DNA from: an uncultured Clostridia bacterium
GTDB taxonomy: Bacteria > Bacillota > Clostridia > Oscillospirales > Acutalibacteraceae
Reading direction: 5' to 3'
Length of the DNA: 37,581 bases
NCBI GenBank assembly: GCA_946646305.1
Contig: CAMPCO010000003.1
Span: forward strand, 1 to 37,581
Of this stretch, positions 1 through 8,052 are shown piece by piece. Under the pieces are notes generated by a model. It was not told where the DNA came from and made no database searches. It saw only the letters and a list, made by a program, of their open reading frames with translations. The translations under genes and the position numbers were made by a program. Within the stretch, counting starts at the first letter, position 1. Every line of letters begins with the position of its first letter.

Positions 1-1
1 C

Positions 2-79
2 GCCGCGGTGATTACATCGATTATCTTTGCCTTGATACTTCCGGAGCTTTTAAAAATTGTAAAGCGAATAGTTAAATAA
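2..79 (+). CDS. C-terminal fragment of a membrane-type protein (…AAVITSIIFALILPELLKIVKRIVK*), truncated by window edge
   Basis: Frame 2 is open from the window start to TAA at 77-79; hydrophobic then basic C-terminus, followed directly by a hairpin terminator. Confidence 0.5.
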   Translation, partial: AAVITSIIFALILPELLKIVKRIVK

Positions 80-80
80 A

Positions 81-113
81 AAAAGAGGGCCTTTAAAAAG
101 GCCCTCTTTTTTT
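81..113. terminator. Bidirectional intrinsic terminator
   Basis: AAAAGAGGGCC-TTTAAAAA-GGCCCTCTTTT with A-tract upstream and T-tract downstream. Confidence 0.85.
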
Positions 114-429
114 ACACGGGAATAAATTTTTCAAGCGCTTTTATATGAAGCCTTTCGGTTTGACGCTTGCAATAGCCTACTATAAGCGCTATTTCCTCGA
201 GACTTCTGCCGCAAATATATTTTTGGGCTAATATTTCACTTAATATTCCGCCATCGGTATTCTCTATCGCCGCTTCGATTTTATCCCGCGTTTTGGCGCA
301 TTCTTTTATTTTTTCATCATATATTTCACCCTTTTCGGGGTTTATTTTTTTCATTGAATTGTATCTGCCTATTTTAAGCAGCATAGCCTTATAGCTATTA
401 AGATATTCCTTTGCTTTTTCAAGATTCAT
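112..429 (-). CDS. Small sigma-70 region-4-like / phage-type HTH protein (105 aa from internal ATG)
   Basis: C-terminal ‘LAQKYICGRSLEEIALIVGYCKRQTERLHIKALEKF’ resembles sigma-region-4/ArpU/DUF1492-type HTH; the start at 429 (MNLEKAK) is preferred over 465. Confidence 0.6.
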   Translation of the reverse strand: MNLEKAKEYLNSYKAMLLKIGRYNSMKKINPEKGEIYDEKIKECAKTRDKIEAAIENTDGGILSEILAQKYICGRSLEEIALIVGYCKRQTERLHIKALEKFIPV

Positions 430-802
430 TTTTATTTCCCGCCCGTGTTCCGTAATATGTACCATAGCTTAAATTTGTTCCGTGCTCCTTATTATATTCC
501 TCGACTGCGCGAACCGCGGCATATAATGGGCTTACAAGCCTTAGTTTTCGCCGCTTGGCTTCAAGTTCAAAAAGCCTTTTACCGCGTGTTTCACAAGCCT
601 TGTTACAATAATCGCCCTTGTTATCATAAGCAAGCCTTGCCCCGCAGCATTTGCAGTGGCGCGCCTCGATATAAGCAATATCCTCGCTTTCGCAGTACGG
701 ACAAAGCATTATTTTCTCATAAGGGGGAGTGGTTAGTCCGTGGCGTTCAAAATAGATTTTAGGGTCAAAAAATTTTTTCTTGCAGTCCGTACAATAGTAC
801 AT
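419..802 (-). CDS. Zinc-knuckle/zinc-ribbon protein, phage-like (127 aa)
   Basis: Multiple Cys pairs: CTDC, CPYC, CKCC, CNKAC; SD-like GAAAGGAAG upstream; stop overlaps the next leftward gene. Confidence 0.65.
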   Translation of the reverse strand: MYYCTDCKKKFFDPKIYFERHGLTTPPYEKIMLCPYCESEDIAYIEARHCKCCGARLAYDNKGDYCNKACETRGKRLFELEAKRRKLRLVSPLYAAVRAVEEYNKEHGTNLSYGTYYGTRAGNKNES

Positions 803-826
803 AAGTTTTTTCTTCCTTTCTTTTGC

Positions 827-855
827 TTGACATTTTTAATATAAGGTATTATAAT
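827..855 (+). promoter_or_regulatory. Consensus sigma-A promoter, rightward (XRE/ImmA genes)
   Basis: TTGACA (827-832), 17-bp spacer, TATAAT (850-855). Confidence 0.85.
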
Positions 856-869
856 TGGAAATACCGAAA
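854..869 (-). promoter_or_regulatory. Operator-like site O1
   Basis: Reverse complement TTTCGGTATTTCCAAT matches 12/16 of the O3 sequence; overlaps the end of the rightward -10 and the predicted +1. Confidence 0.55.
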
Positions 870-874
870 TCGAT

Positions 875-890
875 TTACGGCATTTCGTAT
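875..890 (+). promoter_or_regulatory. Operator-like site O2
   Basis: TTACGGCATTTCGTAT, 14/16 identical to O3. Confidence 0.7.
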
Positions 891-901
891 CTGCAATATA
901 C

Positions 902-930
902 ATTATATTACGGTATTTCGTAATTGTCAA
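902..930 (-). promoter_or_regulatory. Consensus sigma-A promoter, leftward (zinc-knuckle and HTH genes)
   Basis: On minus strand: TTGACA (930-925), 17-bp spacer, TATAAT (907-902). Confidence 0.85.
908..923 (+). promoter_or_regulatory. Operator-like site O3 (TTACG-N6-CGTAA palindrome)
   Basis: TTACGGTATTTCGTAA fills 16 of the 17 spacer bases of the leftward promoter. Confidence 0.75.
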
Positions 931-968
931 GTGGTTTTTACGATTTTTCCGAAAAAGGGGATAAAATA

Positions 969-1310
969 ATGACTGAAACTTACGCGCGTATTGAAGAATT
1001 ATGCAAGCAAAAGGGGATAAATATTTCGGTTATGTGTCGGGAAACCGGCATATCCAGAGCAGTGCTTACCGATTATAAAATGGGTAGGCAAAAAACCCTT
1101 TCGGCAGAGATTTTATCTAAAATAGCCGAATATTTTTCAGTAACCGTTGATTACCTGCTGGGGGCCCCCGTTACCCCTGCGGATGAGCAATCTCTGAAAG
1201 TGGCGCTCTTCGGCGGCGATACATTTGTTACCGACGATATGTGGAACGAGGTTAAGCGCTACGCGGAGTTTATTAAGGAGAGAAAGAATGGAGATAAAAA
1301 GACTGTATAA
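969..1310 (+). CDS. XRE-family HTH transcriptional regulator (cI/ImmR-like)
   Basis: MTETYARIEELCKQKGINISVMCRETGISRAVLTDYKMGRQKTLSAEILSKIAEYFSVTVDYLLG: classic Xre HTH. Confidence 0.9.
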   Translation: MTETYARIEELCKQKGINISVMCRETGISRAVLTDYKMGRQKTLSAEILSKIAEYFSVTVDYLLGAPVTPADEQSLKVALFGGDTFVTDDMWNEVKRYAEFIKERKNGDKKTV

Positions 1311-1683
1311 CATAGCTGAAAAAGGCGGCATTACAGTTGATAGATTTAATATGGAGCAAAACGGCTCGGCTTCGGTGCTTATGGACGCGGCTTGCTATAT
1401 AGCGGTAGACCCGAAGCTTTGCGGCAGGAAAGAAAAGGTTTCTCTGGCGCACGAGATAGGCCACTGCGTTACAGGCAGTTTTTACAATATTTATGCTCCG
1501 CTTGATATAAGAAAAAAGCACGAGCTTAAAGCCGACCGCTGGGCCATAAAAAAACTGATACCGAAAACCACATACAGGCGTGTTATAAAACACGGAATAG
1601 ATAATCTATACGACTTGGCGGAATACTTTGATGTGACAACCGATTTTATGCAAAAAGCGATAGATTATTACAGCGAAAACTAA
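1288..1683 (+). CDS. ImmA/IrrE-family metallopeptidase
   Basis: ‘SLAHEIGHCVTG’ HEXXH motif; overlaps the end of the XRE gene. Confidence 0.88.
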   Translation: MEIKRLYNIAEKGGITVDRFNMEQNGSASVLMDAACYIAVDPKLCGRKEKVSLAHEIGHCVTGSFYNIYAPLDIRKKHELKADRWAIKKLIPKTTYRRVIKHGIDNLYDLAEYFDVTTDFMQKAIDYYSEN

Positions 1684-1713
1684 AAAACCGAGGGAAATTC
1701 CCTCGGTTTTTTA
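1683..1713. terminator. Intrinsic terminator
   Basis: AAAAACCGAGGGAA…TTCCCTCGGTTTTTT. Confidence 0.85.
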
Positions 1714-1776
1714 TATTGAAATATTGTTATACTATTAACAATCTTATTTATTATTGGTTATACAAAATAATTTTTA

Positions 1777-1805
1777 TTGCTAAAACTGAATATTTATTAT
1801 ATAAT
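1777..1805 (+). promoter_or_regulatory. Promoter for opp operon
   Basis: TTGCTA-17-TATAAT. Confidence 0.65.
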
Positions 1806-1883
1806 ATACAAGTAACTATGCATTATTATTCATTTTCGGCTTTTGCCGAAGCTAATTCATTATTTGAGAGGCGATAAAAAACA

Positions 1884-2813
1884 ATGAACTCTAAAACGCT
1901 GTTTTACATTTTAAAGCGAATTGTGCTTGCTTTGGTTACGGTTTGGATAGTAATCACAATTACCTTTTTTGTAATGCGTGCAATTCCCGGCGGACCGTTC
2001 CTCGGCGAGAAGGCTATTTCGGCTTCCGCTCAGGCGGCGCTTGAAAAGAAATACGGGCTGGACAAGCCTTTGCACGAACAATATTTCACCTATCTCGGTG
2101 ATGTTGTTACAAAATTCGATTTCGGCCCATCGCTTAAACAACGCGGCCGTATGGTTATAGACATTATTGCCGATGGTATGAAAACCTCTGCAAAGCTCGG
2201 CGTTATATCCGCCGTTGCGGCGCTGATTGTCGGTGTTGTTCTCGGCGCGTTTGCCGCGCTCAGAAGAAATAAGCTGGTGGACAAGGTTATAATGGTTATC
2301 ACAACGGCTTTCGTTTCGATGCCATCCTTTATTATCGGGTCGCTGATGCTGGCGCTGTTTTCGGTAAAACTCGGGCTTCTCCCCGCAAACGGAACAACCG
2401 CCGCGGGTCTTATCTTGCCGATAATAACCCTGGCGCTTTACCCCATGTCTTACATAACGCGGCTTACCCGCTCTTCCATGCTTGATGTTTTGGGTCAGGA
2501 CTATATCCGCACCGCCAAGGCAAAGGGCGTTTCGGGAACAAAGGTTATATTCGGCCACGCGCTTAAAAACTCCCTTATCCCGGTAATAACCTATTTCGGA
2601 CCGATGCTTGCGTACATTGTTACCGGCTCTTTGGTTGTTGAGCAGATTTATGCCGTTCCCGGTATAGGACGCGCGTTTGTAAGCAGTATCACAAACCGCG
2701 ACTATCCGATGATAATGGGAACCACCATAGTTCTCGCTACACTGATAGTAATTATGAACCTGGTCAGCGATATTCTTTATAAAGTTGTTGACCCGCGCAT
2801 CAATTTGGAATAA
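1884..2813 (+). CDS. oppB: Oligopeptide ABC transporter permease OppB/DppB
   Basis: MFYILKRI…ITFFVMRAIPGGPF; binding-protein-dependent permease motif; operon context. Confidence 0.93.
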   Translation: MNSKTLFYILKRIVLALVTVWIVITITFFVMRAIPGGPFLGEKAISASAQAALEKKYGLDKPLHEQYFTYLGDVVTKFDFGPSLKQRGRMVIDIIADGMKTSAKLGVISAVAALIVGVVLGAFAALRRNKLVDKVIMVITTAFVSMPSFIIGSLMLALFSVKLGLLPANGTTAAGLILPIITLALYPMSYITRLTRSSMLDVLGQDYIRTAKAKGVSGTKVIFGHALKNSLIPVITYFGPMLAYIVTGSLVVEQIYAVPGIGRAFVSSITNRDYPMIMGTTIVLATLIVIMNLVSDILYKVVDPRINLE

Positions 2814-2826
2814 GGAGGAAACCGAT

Positions 2827-3882
2827 ATGGCTAAATTATTAAGTATGCATATAGATGTTGATTCCTTTATTCCCGCAACCGATGAAGAAAAGGAATATAT
2901 GGTGCGTATGCGCCCGTCTTCCACCTTCTTTAAAGACGGTGTTAAGCGCCTTATAAAAAACAAGGTGGCGCTTGTAAGTTTTATTCTTATAGTTCTTATA
3001 ACTATCGCTTCTATCGTTATCCCCTATTTCTGGCCCTATTCTTATGAGGATATGCTCGGTGTTTCGCCGGGAAAGCCGGTTGATGCATCGTATAACAACC
3101 TGTCCCCCTTTACATACAGCACCGCCGAGCAGGCAAAAATAGATGCGGGCGAAAGCGTTTTCCCGCATGTTTTCGGAACCGACTCTTCCGGCCGCGATTA
3201 TTTTATCCGCGTTGTTTACGGAACGCGAATTTCCCTCGCCGTTGGTTTCTTCGCAAGTATCATTGTTTTGATAATCGGCTTAACGCTTGGCTCCATAGCG
3301 GGCTATTTCGGCGGCAAGGTTGATATGGTAATAATGCGAATAGTTGATGTTATCTATTCTCTGCCTGATATGCTTATGGTAATTCTGCTTGCCGCGGTTA
3401 TGAAACTTGTGCTTGCCCCTGTTATAGAGGGTACGGTTCTTGCCAAGATAGGCAGTAATATTATAAGTTTGTTTATAGTTTTCGGTGTTCTTTACTGGGT
3501 ATCGATGTCCCGCCTTATACGCGGTCAGATATTATCCCTTCGTGAGCAGGAATATGTTTTGGCTTCAAAGGCGGCAGGCGCAAAGGGCGGCTGGATAATC
3601 ACAAAACACCTTTTGCCCAACTGCATAAGCGTTGTTATAATCTCTACCGCTTTGCAGATACCGAATGCTATTTTCACCGAAAGTTTTCTTTCATTCTTAG
3701 GTCTTGGTGTTAATGCGCCGATGCCTTCGCTCGGTTCTCTTACCTCCGATGCGCTCAACGGCCTTGCATCCTACCCGTACAGAATGGTTATCCCCGCTTT
3801 GGTTATTTCGCTTATCGTGCTTTCACTGAACCTTTTCGGCGATGGTCTTCGCGATGCGTTCGACCCCAAGCTTCGCGGTTAA
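2827..3882 (+). CDS. oppC: Oligopeptide ABC transporter permease OppC/DppC
   Basis: ‘HVFGTDSSGRDYFIRVVYGTRISL’ signature; start at internal ATG after AGGAGG-like SD. Confidence 0.93.
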   Translation: MAKLLSMHIDVDSFIPATDEEKEYMVRMRPSSTFFKDGVKRLIKNKVALVSFILIVLITIASIVIPYFWPYSYEDMLGVSPGKPVDASYNNLSPFTYSTAEQAKIDAGESVFPHVFGTDSSGRDYFIRVVYGTRISLAVGFFASIIVLIIGLTLGSIAGYFGGKVDMVIMRIVDVIYSLPDMLMVILLAAVMKLVLAPVIEGTVLAKIGSNIISLFIVFGVLYWVSMSRLIRGQILSLREQEYVLASKAAGAKGGWIITKHLLPNCISVVIISTALQIPNAIFTESFLSFLGLGVNAPMPSLGSLTSDALNGLASYPYRMVIPALVISLIVLSLNLFGDGLRDAFDPKLRG

Positions 3883-3902
3883 GAAAGGAAAGGTGAATTA
3901 AA

Positions 3903-4919
3903 ATGGCTTTACTTGAAGTTAAAGATCTTCATACATCATTTTTCACCCCTGCGGGCGAAGTTAAAGCGGTTAACGGTCTTTCCTTTAATCTTGACAGGCG
4001 CAAGGTTTTGGGAATAGTAGGCGAATCGGGATCGGGCAAATCGGTAACGGCATATTCCATTATGCAAATCCTCGCCTCCACCGGTAAAATAGTATCGGGC
4101 TCTATCAAGTTTGACGGTCAAGAGCTTGTAGGCGCCGGCGAAAAGGTTATGAAAACCATTCGCGGCAACAAGATTTCCATCATATTCCAGGACCCGATGA
4201 CATCGCTTAACCCGACCTATACAATAGGTCATCAGCTTATGGAAGCAATTTTGCTCCATACAAATCGTAATAAACACGAGGCGCGCGAGCGCGCTATTGA
4301 GATGCTCAGGCTCGTTAATATAAACGAGCCGGAAAAAAGAATAAATCAATACCCCTTTGAGTTTTCAGGCGGTATGCGCCAGCGCATTATGATTGCCATG
4401 GCTCTTGCCTGCGAACCGGATATTCTTATCGCGGATGAGCCGACCACCGCGCTTGATGTTACCATCCAGGCGCAAATTCTCGAGCTTATGAAATCGCTTC
4501 AGGAAGAACTCGGTATGGCGATAATAATGATAACCCACGATTTGGGTGTTGTGGCTCAGATGTGTGATGAGGTTATAGTTATGTATGCGGGGTCTGCCTG
4601 CGAACAGGGCACCGCCGATGAAATCTTCTATAACCCGGCACATGAATATACAAAAGGTCTTATGCGTTCTATCCCTACAGCGGATACAGCCGGCACCAAG
4701 CTTAAGCCCATAACCGGCACACCTATCGACCTTCTTAATTTGCCTAAGGGTTGTCCGTTTGCACCGCGATGCGAAAATGCGATGAAAATTTGCATTAAAG
4801 AGCGCGCGGAAAGAATGCAGATTAACGAGTTCCACCAGGCAAACTGCTGGATGAATGTCAAAGAGGGCATTGAAAACGGCAGTATCGAAATCTCAAAGGA
4901 AGGCGGCGAAGAAAGTTGA
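3903..4919 (+). CDS. oppD: Oligopeptide ABC transporter ATPase OppD
   Basis: Walker [17 protein letters not shown] signature, C-terminal CPFAPRC oligopeptide motif. Confidence 0.94.
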   Translation: MALLEVKDLHTSFFTPAGEVKAVNGLSFNLDRRKVLGIVGESGSGKSVTAYSIMQILASTGKIVSGSIKFDGQELVGAGEKVMKTIRGNKISIIFQDPMTSLNPTYTIGHQLMEAILLHTNRNKHEARERAIEMLRLVNINEPEKRINQYPFEFSGGMRQRIMIAMALACEPDILIADEPTTALDVTIQAQILELMKSLQEELGMAIIMITHDLGVVAQMCDEVIVMYAGSACEQGTADEIFYNPAHEYTKGLMRSIPTADTAGTKLKPITGTPIDLLNLPKGCPFAPRCENAMKICIKERAERMQINEFHQANCWMNVKEGIENGSIEISKEGGEES

Positions 4920-5899
4920 GCGAAAACAAAACCCCGCTTATAGAAGTTAAGCACCTAAAAGAATACTTTAATATCAACACAGGTTTTATGCGCTCAAAGC
5001 CGCTTAAAGCAGTTGATGATGTTTCCTTTTCGATAAACCAGGGCGAAACACTCGGTCTTGTCGGTGAATCGGGCTGCGGCAAAACCACAGTCGGCAGAAC
5101 CTTGCTTAATCTCTACAAGCCTACCGGCGGCGAGATTTACTACAAGGGAAAGCAGATAAAAACCAAAGCGGATATAAATGAGTTCCGTAAAAAAGCCACA
5201 ATGGTTTTCCAGGACCCATATTCTTCGCTTAACCCCCGAATGACCGTTTCCGATATAATCGGCGAGCCGCTTGATATTCACAAGGCTTATAAAACCCGTG
5301 AAGAGCGCCACGAAAAGATATTAACCCTTATGGACAGGGTTGGTCTTAACAGTGAGCACGCCGCCCGTTATGCCCACGAATTTTCCGGCGGTCAAAGACA
5401 GCGTATCGGTATTGCCCGCGCTTTGGCGCTTGACCCGGACTTTATCGTTTGCGATGAGCCGGTTTCGGCTTTGGATGTTTCCATTCAGGCGCAGGTAATC
5501 AATATGTTTGATGAACTGCAGCAGCAGATGGGGCTTACATATCTTTTTATAGCCCACGATATTCTTGTTGTTCGCCACATAAGTGACCGTATCGCGGTTA
5601 TGTATCTCGGCAAAATGGTTGAGCTTGCCGATGCCGCGGAAATATATGAGCACCCGCTGCACCCATATACAAAATCGCTTATGTCGGCAGTTCCCCAGCC
5701 TGACCCGAAAATCGCGAGAAGCAACAAGCGAATTGTTCTTTCGGGCGATATTCCGAGCCCCCTGAACGCGCCCTCGGGTTGTCCGTTCCACACCCGTTGC
5801 CCCTATGCCACCGAGGAATGCTCACAGTCTATGCCCGAATTTAAAGAAATCTCTTCGGGACATTTTGTCGCTTGCCATAAAGCGGCGGAAATTAACTGA
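4916..5899 (+). CDS. oppF: Oligopeptide ABC transporter ATPase OppF (TTG start, 4-nt overlap)
   Basis: Walker A GESGCGKT, FSGGQRQR signature, CPFHTRC. Confidence 0.94.
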   Translation: MSENKTPLIEVKHLKEYFNINTGFMRSKPLKAVDDVSFSINQGETLGLVGESGCGKTTVGRTLLNLYKPTGGEIYYKGKQIKTKADINEFRKKATMVFQDPYSSLNPRMTVSDIIGEPLDIHKAYKTREERHEKILTLMDRVGLNSEHAARYAHEFSGGQRQRIGIARALALDPDFIVCDEPVSALDVSIQAQVINMFDELQQQMGLTYLFIAHDILVVRHISDRIAVMYLGKMVELADAAEIYEHPLHPYTKSLMSAVPQPDPKIARSNKRIVLSGDIPSPLNAPSGCPFHTRCPYATEECSQSMPEFKEISSGHFVACHKAAEIN

Positions 5900-5913
5900 T
5901 TTTTGTATCAATT

Positions 5914-5927
5914 CTGCCGAAAGGCAG
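5914..5927 (+). promoter_or_regulatory. Intercistronic GNRA-tetraloop hairpin upstream of oppA
   Basis: CTGCC-GAAA-GGCAG. Confidence 0.45.
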
Positions 5928-5959
5928 TTTGAAAAATATTTTTTGAAAGGAAAATAGCT

Positions 5960-7768
5960 ATGAAAAAAATCATTGCACTTGCCCTCGCATTGGTAATGGT
6001 ATTCGCTCTTGCTGCTTGCGGCAAAGATACCAAAACTTCCAATGTGAATTCCCTCGCCGTTTGTGTTGGTTCAGAACCCGATACAATCGACCCCGCACTA
6101 AACTCTGCAGTTGATGGCGCTACCTACCTTGTTCACCTTTTCTCAGGCCTTGCAAAGTGGAAGATGGATGATTCCGGTAAATTCGAAATCGTTCCTGATG
6201 CCGCAAAAGAGCTTGTTGAAGGCGTTAAGAACGAAGATGGCACCGTTACCTACACCTACACCTTGCGTGATGGCCTTAAATGGTCTGACGGCAAAGATGT
6301 AACCGCAGCTGATTTCGAGTTTGCTTGGAATCGTGCCGCTTCTGCCGAACTCGGCGCTGACTACGGATATATGTTTGAAGTAGTTGATGGTTATAACGAG
6401 ATAAGCGAAGCTGATGCTGAAGGCAACCCCGTAAATCCCGATGCTAAGCTCAATGTTAAAGCAGTTGACGAAAAGACCCTTGAAGTTACTCTTTACAATG
6501 AAGTAAGCTACTGGGATGAATTGCTTGCATTCCCGGTATACTTCCCTGTTCGTGAAGATGTTGTTTCCAACGAAGCTTGGGCAACCGATCCTAAGACCTA
6601 TGTTTGCAACGGTGCTTACACTTTAAGCGCTTGGGATCACAACAGCCTTATCACCCTCAAGAAGAATGAACACTATGTTGACAATGAAGAAATCACAATG
6701 GAAACACTTAAGTTCTATCTTTCTGATGATGCCAACAACCAGCTTTCTAACTTCAAGAACGGCGAATGGCAGCTTATCGATGATGTTCCCACCAATGAAA
6801 TATCATCTCTTAAGACTTCTAATCCCGATGAATTCGTAGTTGCAGGTCAGATCGGTACTTACTATGTTTGCTGGAATGTTAACGAAGATATCCTTCCCGC
6901 AGACCTCGGTCTTACAGGCGCAGAAGCTGAAAAAGCTCGCGCTGAAATCCGCAACGCTACCGCTCTTCTTTATGACCGCAACTACATAGTTGATGAAATC
7001 GGCCAGGCAGGTCAGGTTCCCGCTTCTTCATTCGTAGCAATGGGTATGACCAATCCTGATGGTACCGAATTCTACAAGACCGCAGGCGATAGCAAAGACT
7101 ATGACGGTTATTATGATGTTTCTGCAGAAGCTACAACATCTAACTTTGATAAAGCTATCGAAATCCTCAAGAAGTATTATAAATATGATGAGGCTTCTAA
7201 GAAGTTCACCAACTTCCCGACCCTCACCTATCTTTACAATACAAACGAAGGTCACAAGGCTATCGGTGAATACCTCCAGAGCGCTATGGCTAATATAGGT
7301 ATCACAATGAACCTTGAAAACCAGGAGTGGAACACCTTCTTACAGACCCGTAAGAACGGCGACTTCTCTGTTGCTCGTAACGGCTGGCTTGCTGACTACA
7401 ATGACCCGATCTGCTTCCTCGATATGTGGGTAACCGCTTCGGGTAACAACGATGTTCAGTTCGGCAAAGGCGCTCACGCAGGCGTTAAAGCTTACAGCCT
7501 TGACCTTACAAAGTATGGCTATGATGTAAAGGTTGAAAACGGCACATGGGCAGAAACCTATGATGTTCTTATCAGCACCATCAAGAGCTGCACCGACAAT
7601 GAAAAGCGCTATGAAATGATGCACCTCGCAGAAGATATGCTTATGTCTACCGGCTGCATCGTTCCGCTTTACTTCTACACCGATATCTATATGATATCCA
7701 AAACTGTTGACGGTTTCTTCTCCAACCCGCTTGGTTATAAGTACTTTATGTACACAACCGTTAAATAA
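5960..7768 (+). CDS. oppA: Oligopeptide-binding lipoprotein, ABC solute-binding family 5
   Basis: Lipobox ‘ALAAC’; ‘SEPDTIDPALNSAVDGATYLVHLFSGL’; downstream of oppBCDF. Confidence 0.95.
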   Translation: MKKIIALALALVMVFALAACGKDTKTSNVNSLAVCVGSEPDTIDPALNSAVDGATYLVHLFSGLAKWKMDDSGKFEIVPDAAKELVEGVKNEDGTVTYTYTLRDGLKWSDGKDVTAADFEFAWNRAASAELGADYGYMFEVVDGYNEISEADAEGNPVNPDAKLNVKAVDEKTLEVTLYNEVSYWDELLAFPVYFPVREDVVSNEAWATDPKTYVCNGAYTLSAWDHNSLITLKKNEHYVDNEEITMETLKFYLSDDANNQLSNFKNGEWQLIDDVPTNEISSLKTSNPDEFVVAGQIGTYYVCWNVNEDILPADLGLTGAEAEKARAEIRNATALLYDRNYIVDEIGQAGQVPASSFVAMGMTNPDGTEFYKTAGDSKDYDGYYDVSAEATTSNFDKAIEILKKYYKYDEASKKFTNFPTLTYLYNTNEGHKAIGEYLQSAMANIGITMNLENQEWNTFLQTRKNGDFSVARNGWLADYNDPICFLDMWVTASGNNDVQFGKGAHAGVKAYSLDLTKYGYDVKVENGTWAETYDVLISTIKSCTDNEKRYEMMHLAEDMLMSTGCIVPLYFYTDIYMISKTVDGFFSNPLGYKYFMYTTVK

Positions 7769-7778
7769 TTAAACCTTA

Positions 7779-7816
7779 AAAAAAGGCCCGGCAGTCAGAT
7801 TGACTGCCGGGTTTTT
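7779..7816. terminator. Intrinsic terminator after oppA
   Basis: CCCGGCAGTCA-GAT-TGACTGCCGGG plus T-tract. Confidence 0.9.
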
Positions 7817-7817
7817 C

Positions 7818-7997
7818 TTATTTAAACATGGTTTGTATTCCGTCTACAACATCGCCCATCGCTTTAACAAGCTTTGCAGAGCCTTTTGAAAAGTTATGCT
7901 TTGAATCTTTCAAAACCGCTTTGGTCACAATGGTAACGCCTGCGCCTGCTACAATGCCGGCGCCCATGCCCTTTAAAAATGATGCTTTGCTATTCAT
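7818..7997 (-). CDS. 59-aa glycine-rich small protein (YtxH-like), not in ORF track
   Basis: Manual translation: MNSKASFLKGMGAGIVAGAGVTIVTKAVLKDSKHNFSKGSAKLVKAMGDVVDGIQTMFK*; GGGAGG SD 9 nt upstream. Confidence 0.75.
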   Translation of the reverse strand: MNSKASFLKGMGAGIVAGAGVTIVTKAVLKDSKHNFSKGSAKLVKAMGDVVDGIQTMFK

Positions 7998-8002
7998 AAT
8001 AA

Positions 8003-8047
8003 AAAACCTCCCTTTTTTTCTTATTATTAACGAAAACGGGAGGTTTT
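8003..8047 (-). promoter_or_regulatory. Hairpin (possible terminator) whose 3' arm contains the SD of the 59-aa gene
   Basis: Minus strand: AAAACCTCCC…25 nt…GGGAGGTTTT. Confidence 0.5.
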
Positions 8048-8052
8048 ATTTA

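Noticed and set aside
445-762. 105-aa plus-strand ORF opposite the zinc-knuckle gene
   Set aside because: Antisense to a more convincing Cys-pair protein; no supporting motif
733-930. 65-aa minus-strand ORF (MTITKYRNIMYIADTK…)
   Set aside because: Its start lies in the leftward promoter -35 and its reading frame covers the operator region; better explained as promoter/leader DNA
1-1713. Possible att direct repeats bounding the switch cassette
   Set aside because: I compared the flanks near 81-113 and 1683-1713 by eye and found no convincing direct repeat; the left flank is cut by the window
1911-2963. 350-aa minus-strand ORF opposite oppB/oppC
   Set aside because: Antisense shadow of strongly supported permease genes; low-complexity composition, no recognizable domain, no SD
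4365-5791. Several long minus-strand ORFs opposite oppD/oppF
   Set aside because: Systematic antisense ORFs produced by codon bias in the real genes
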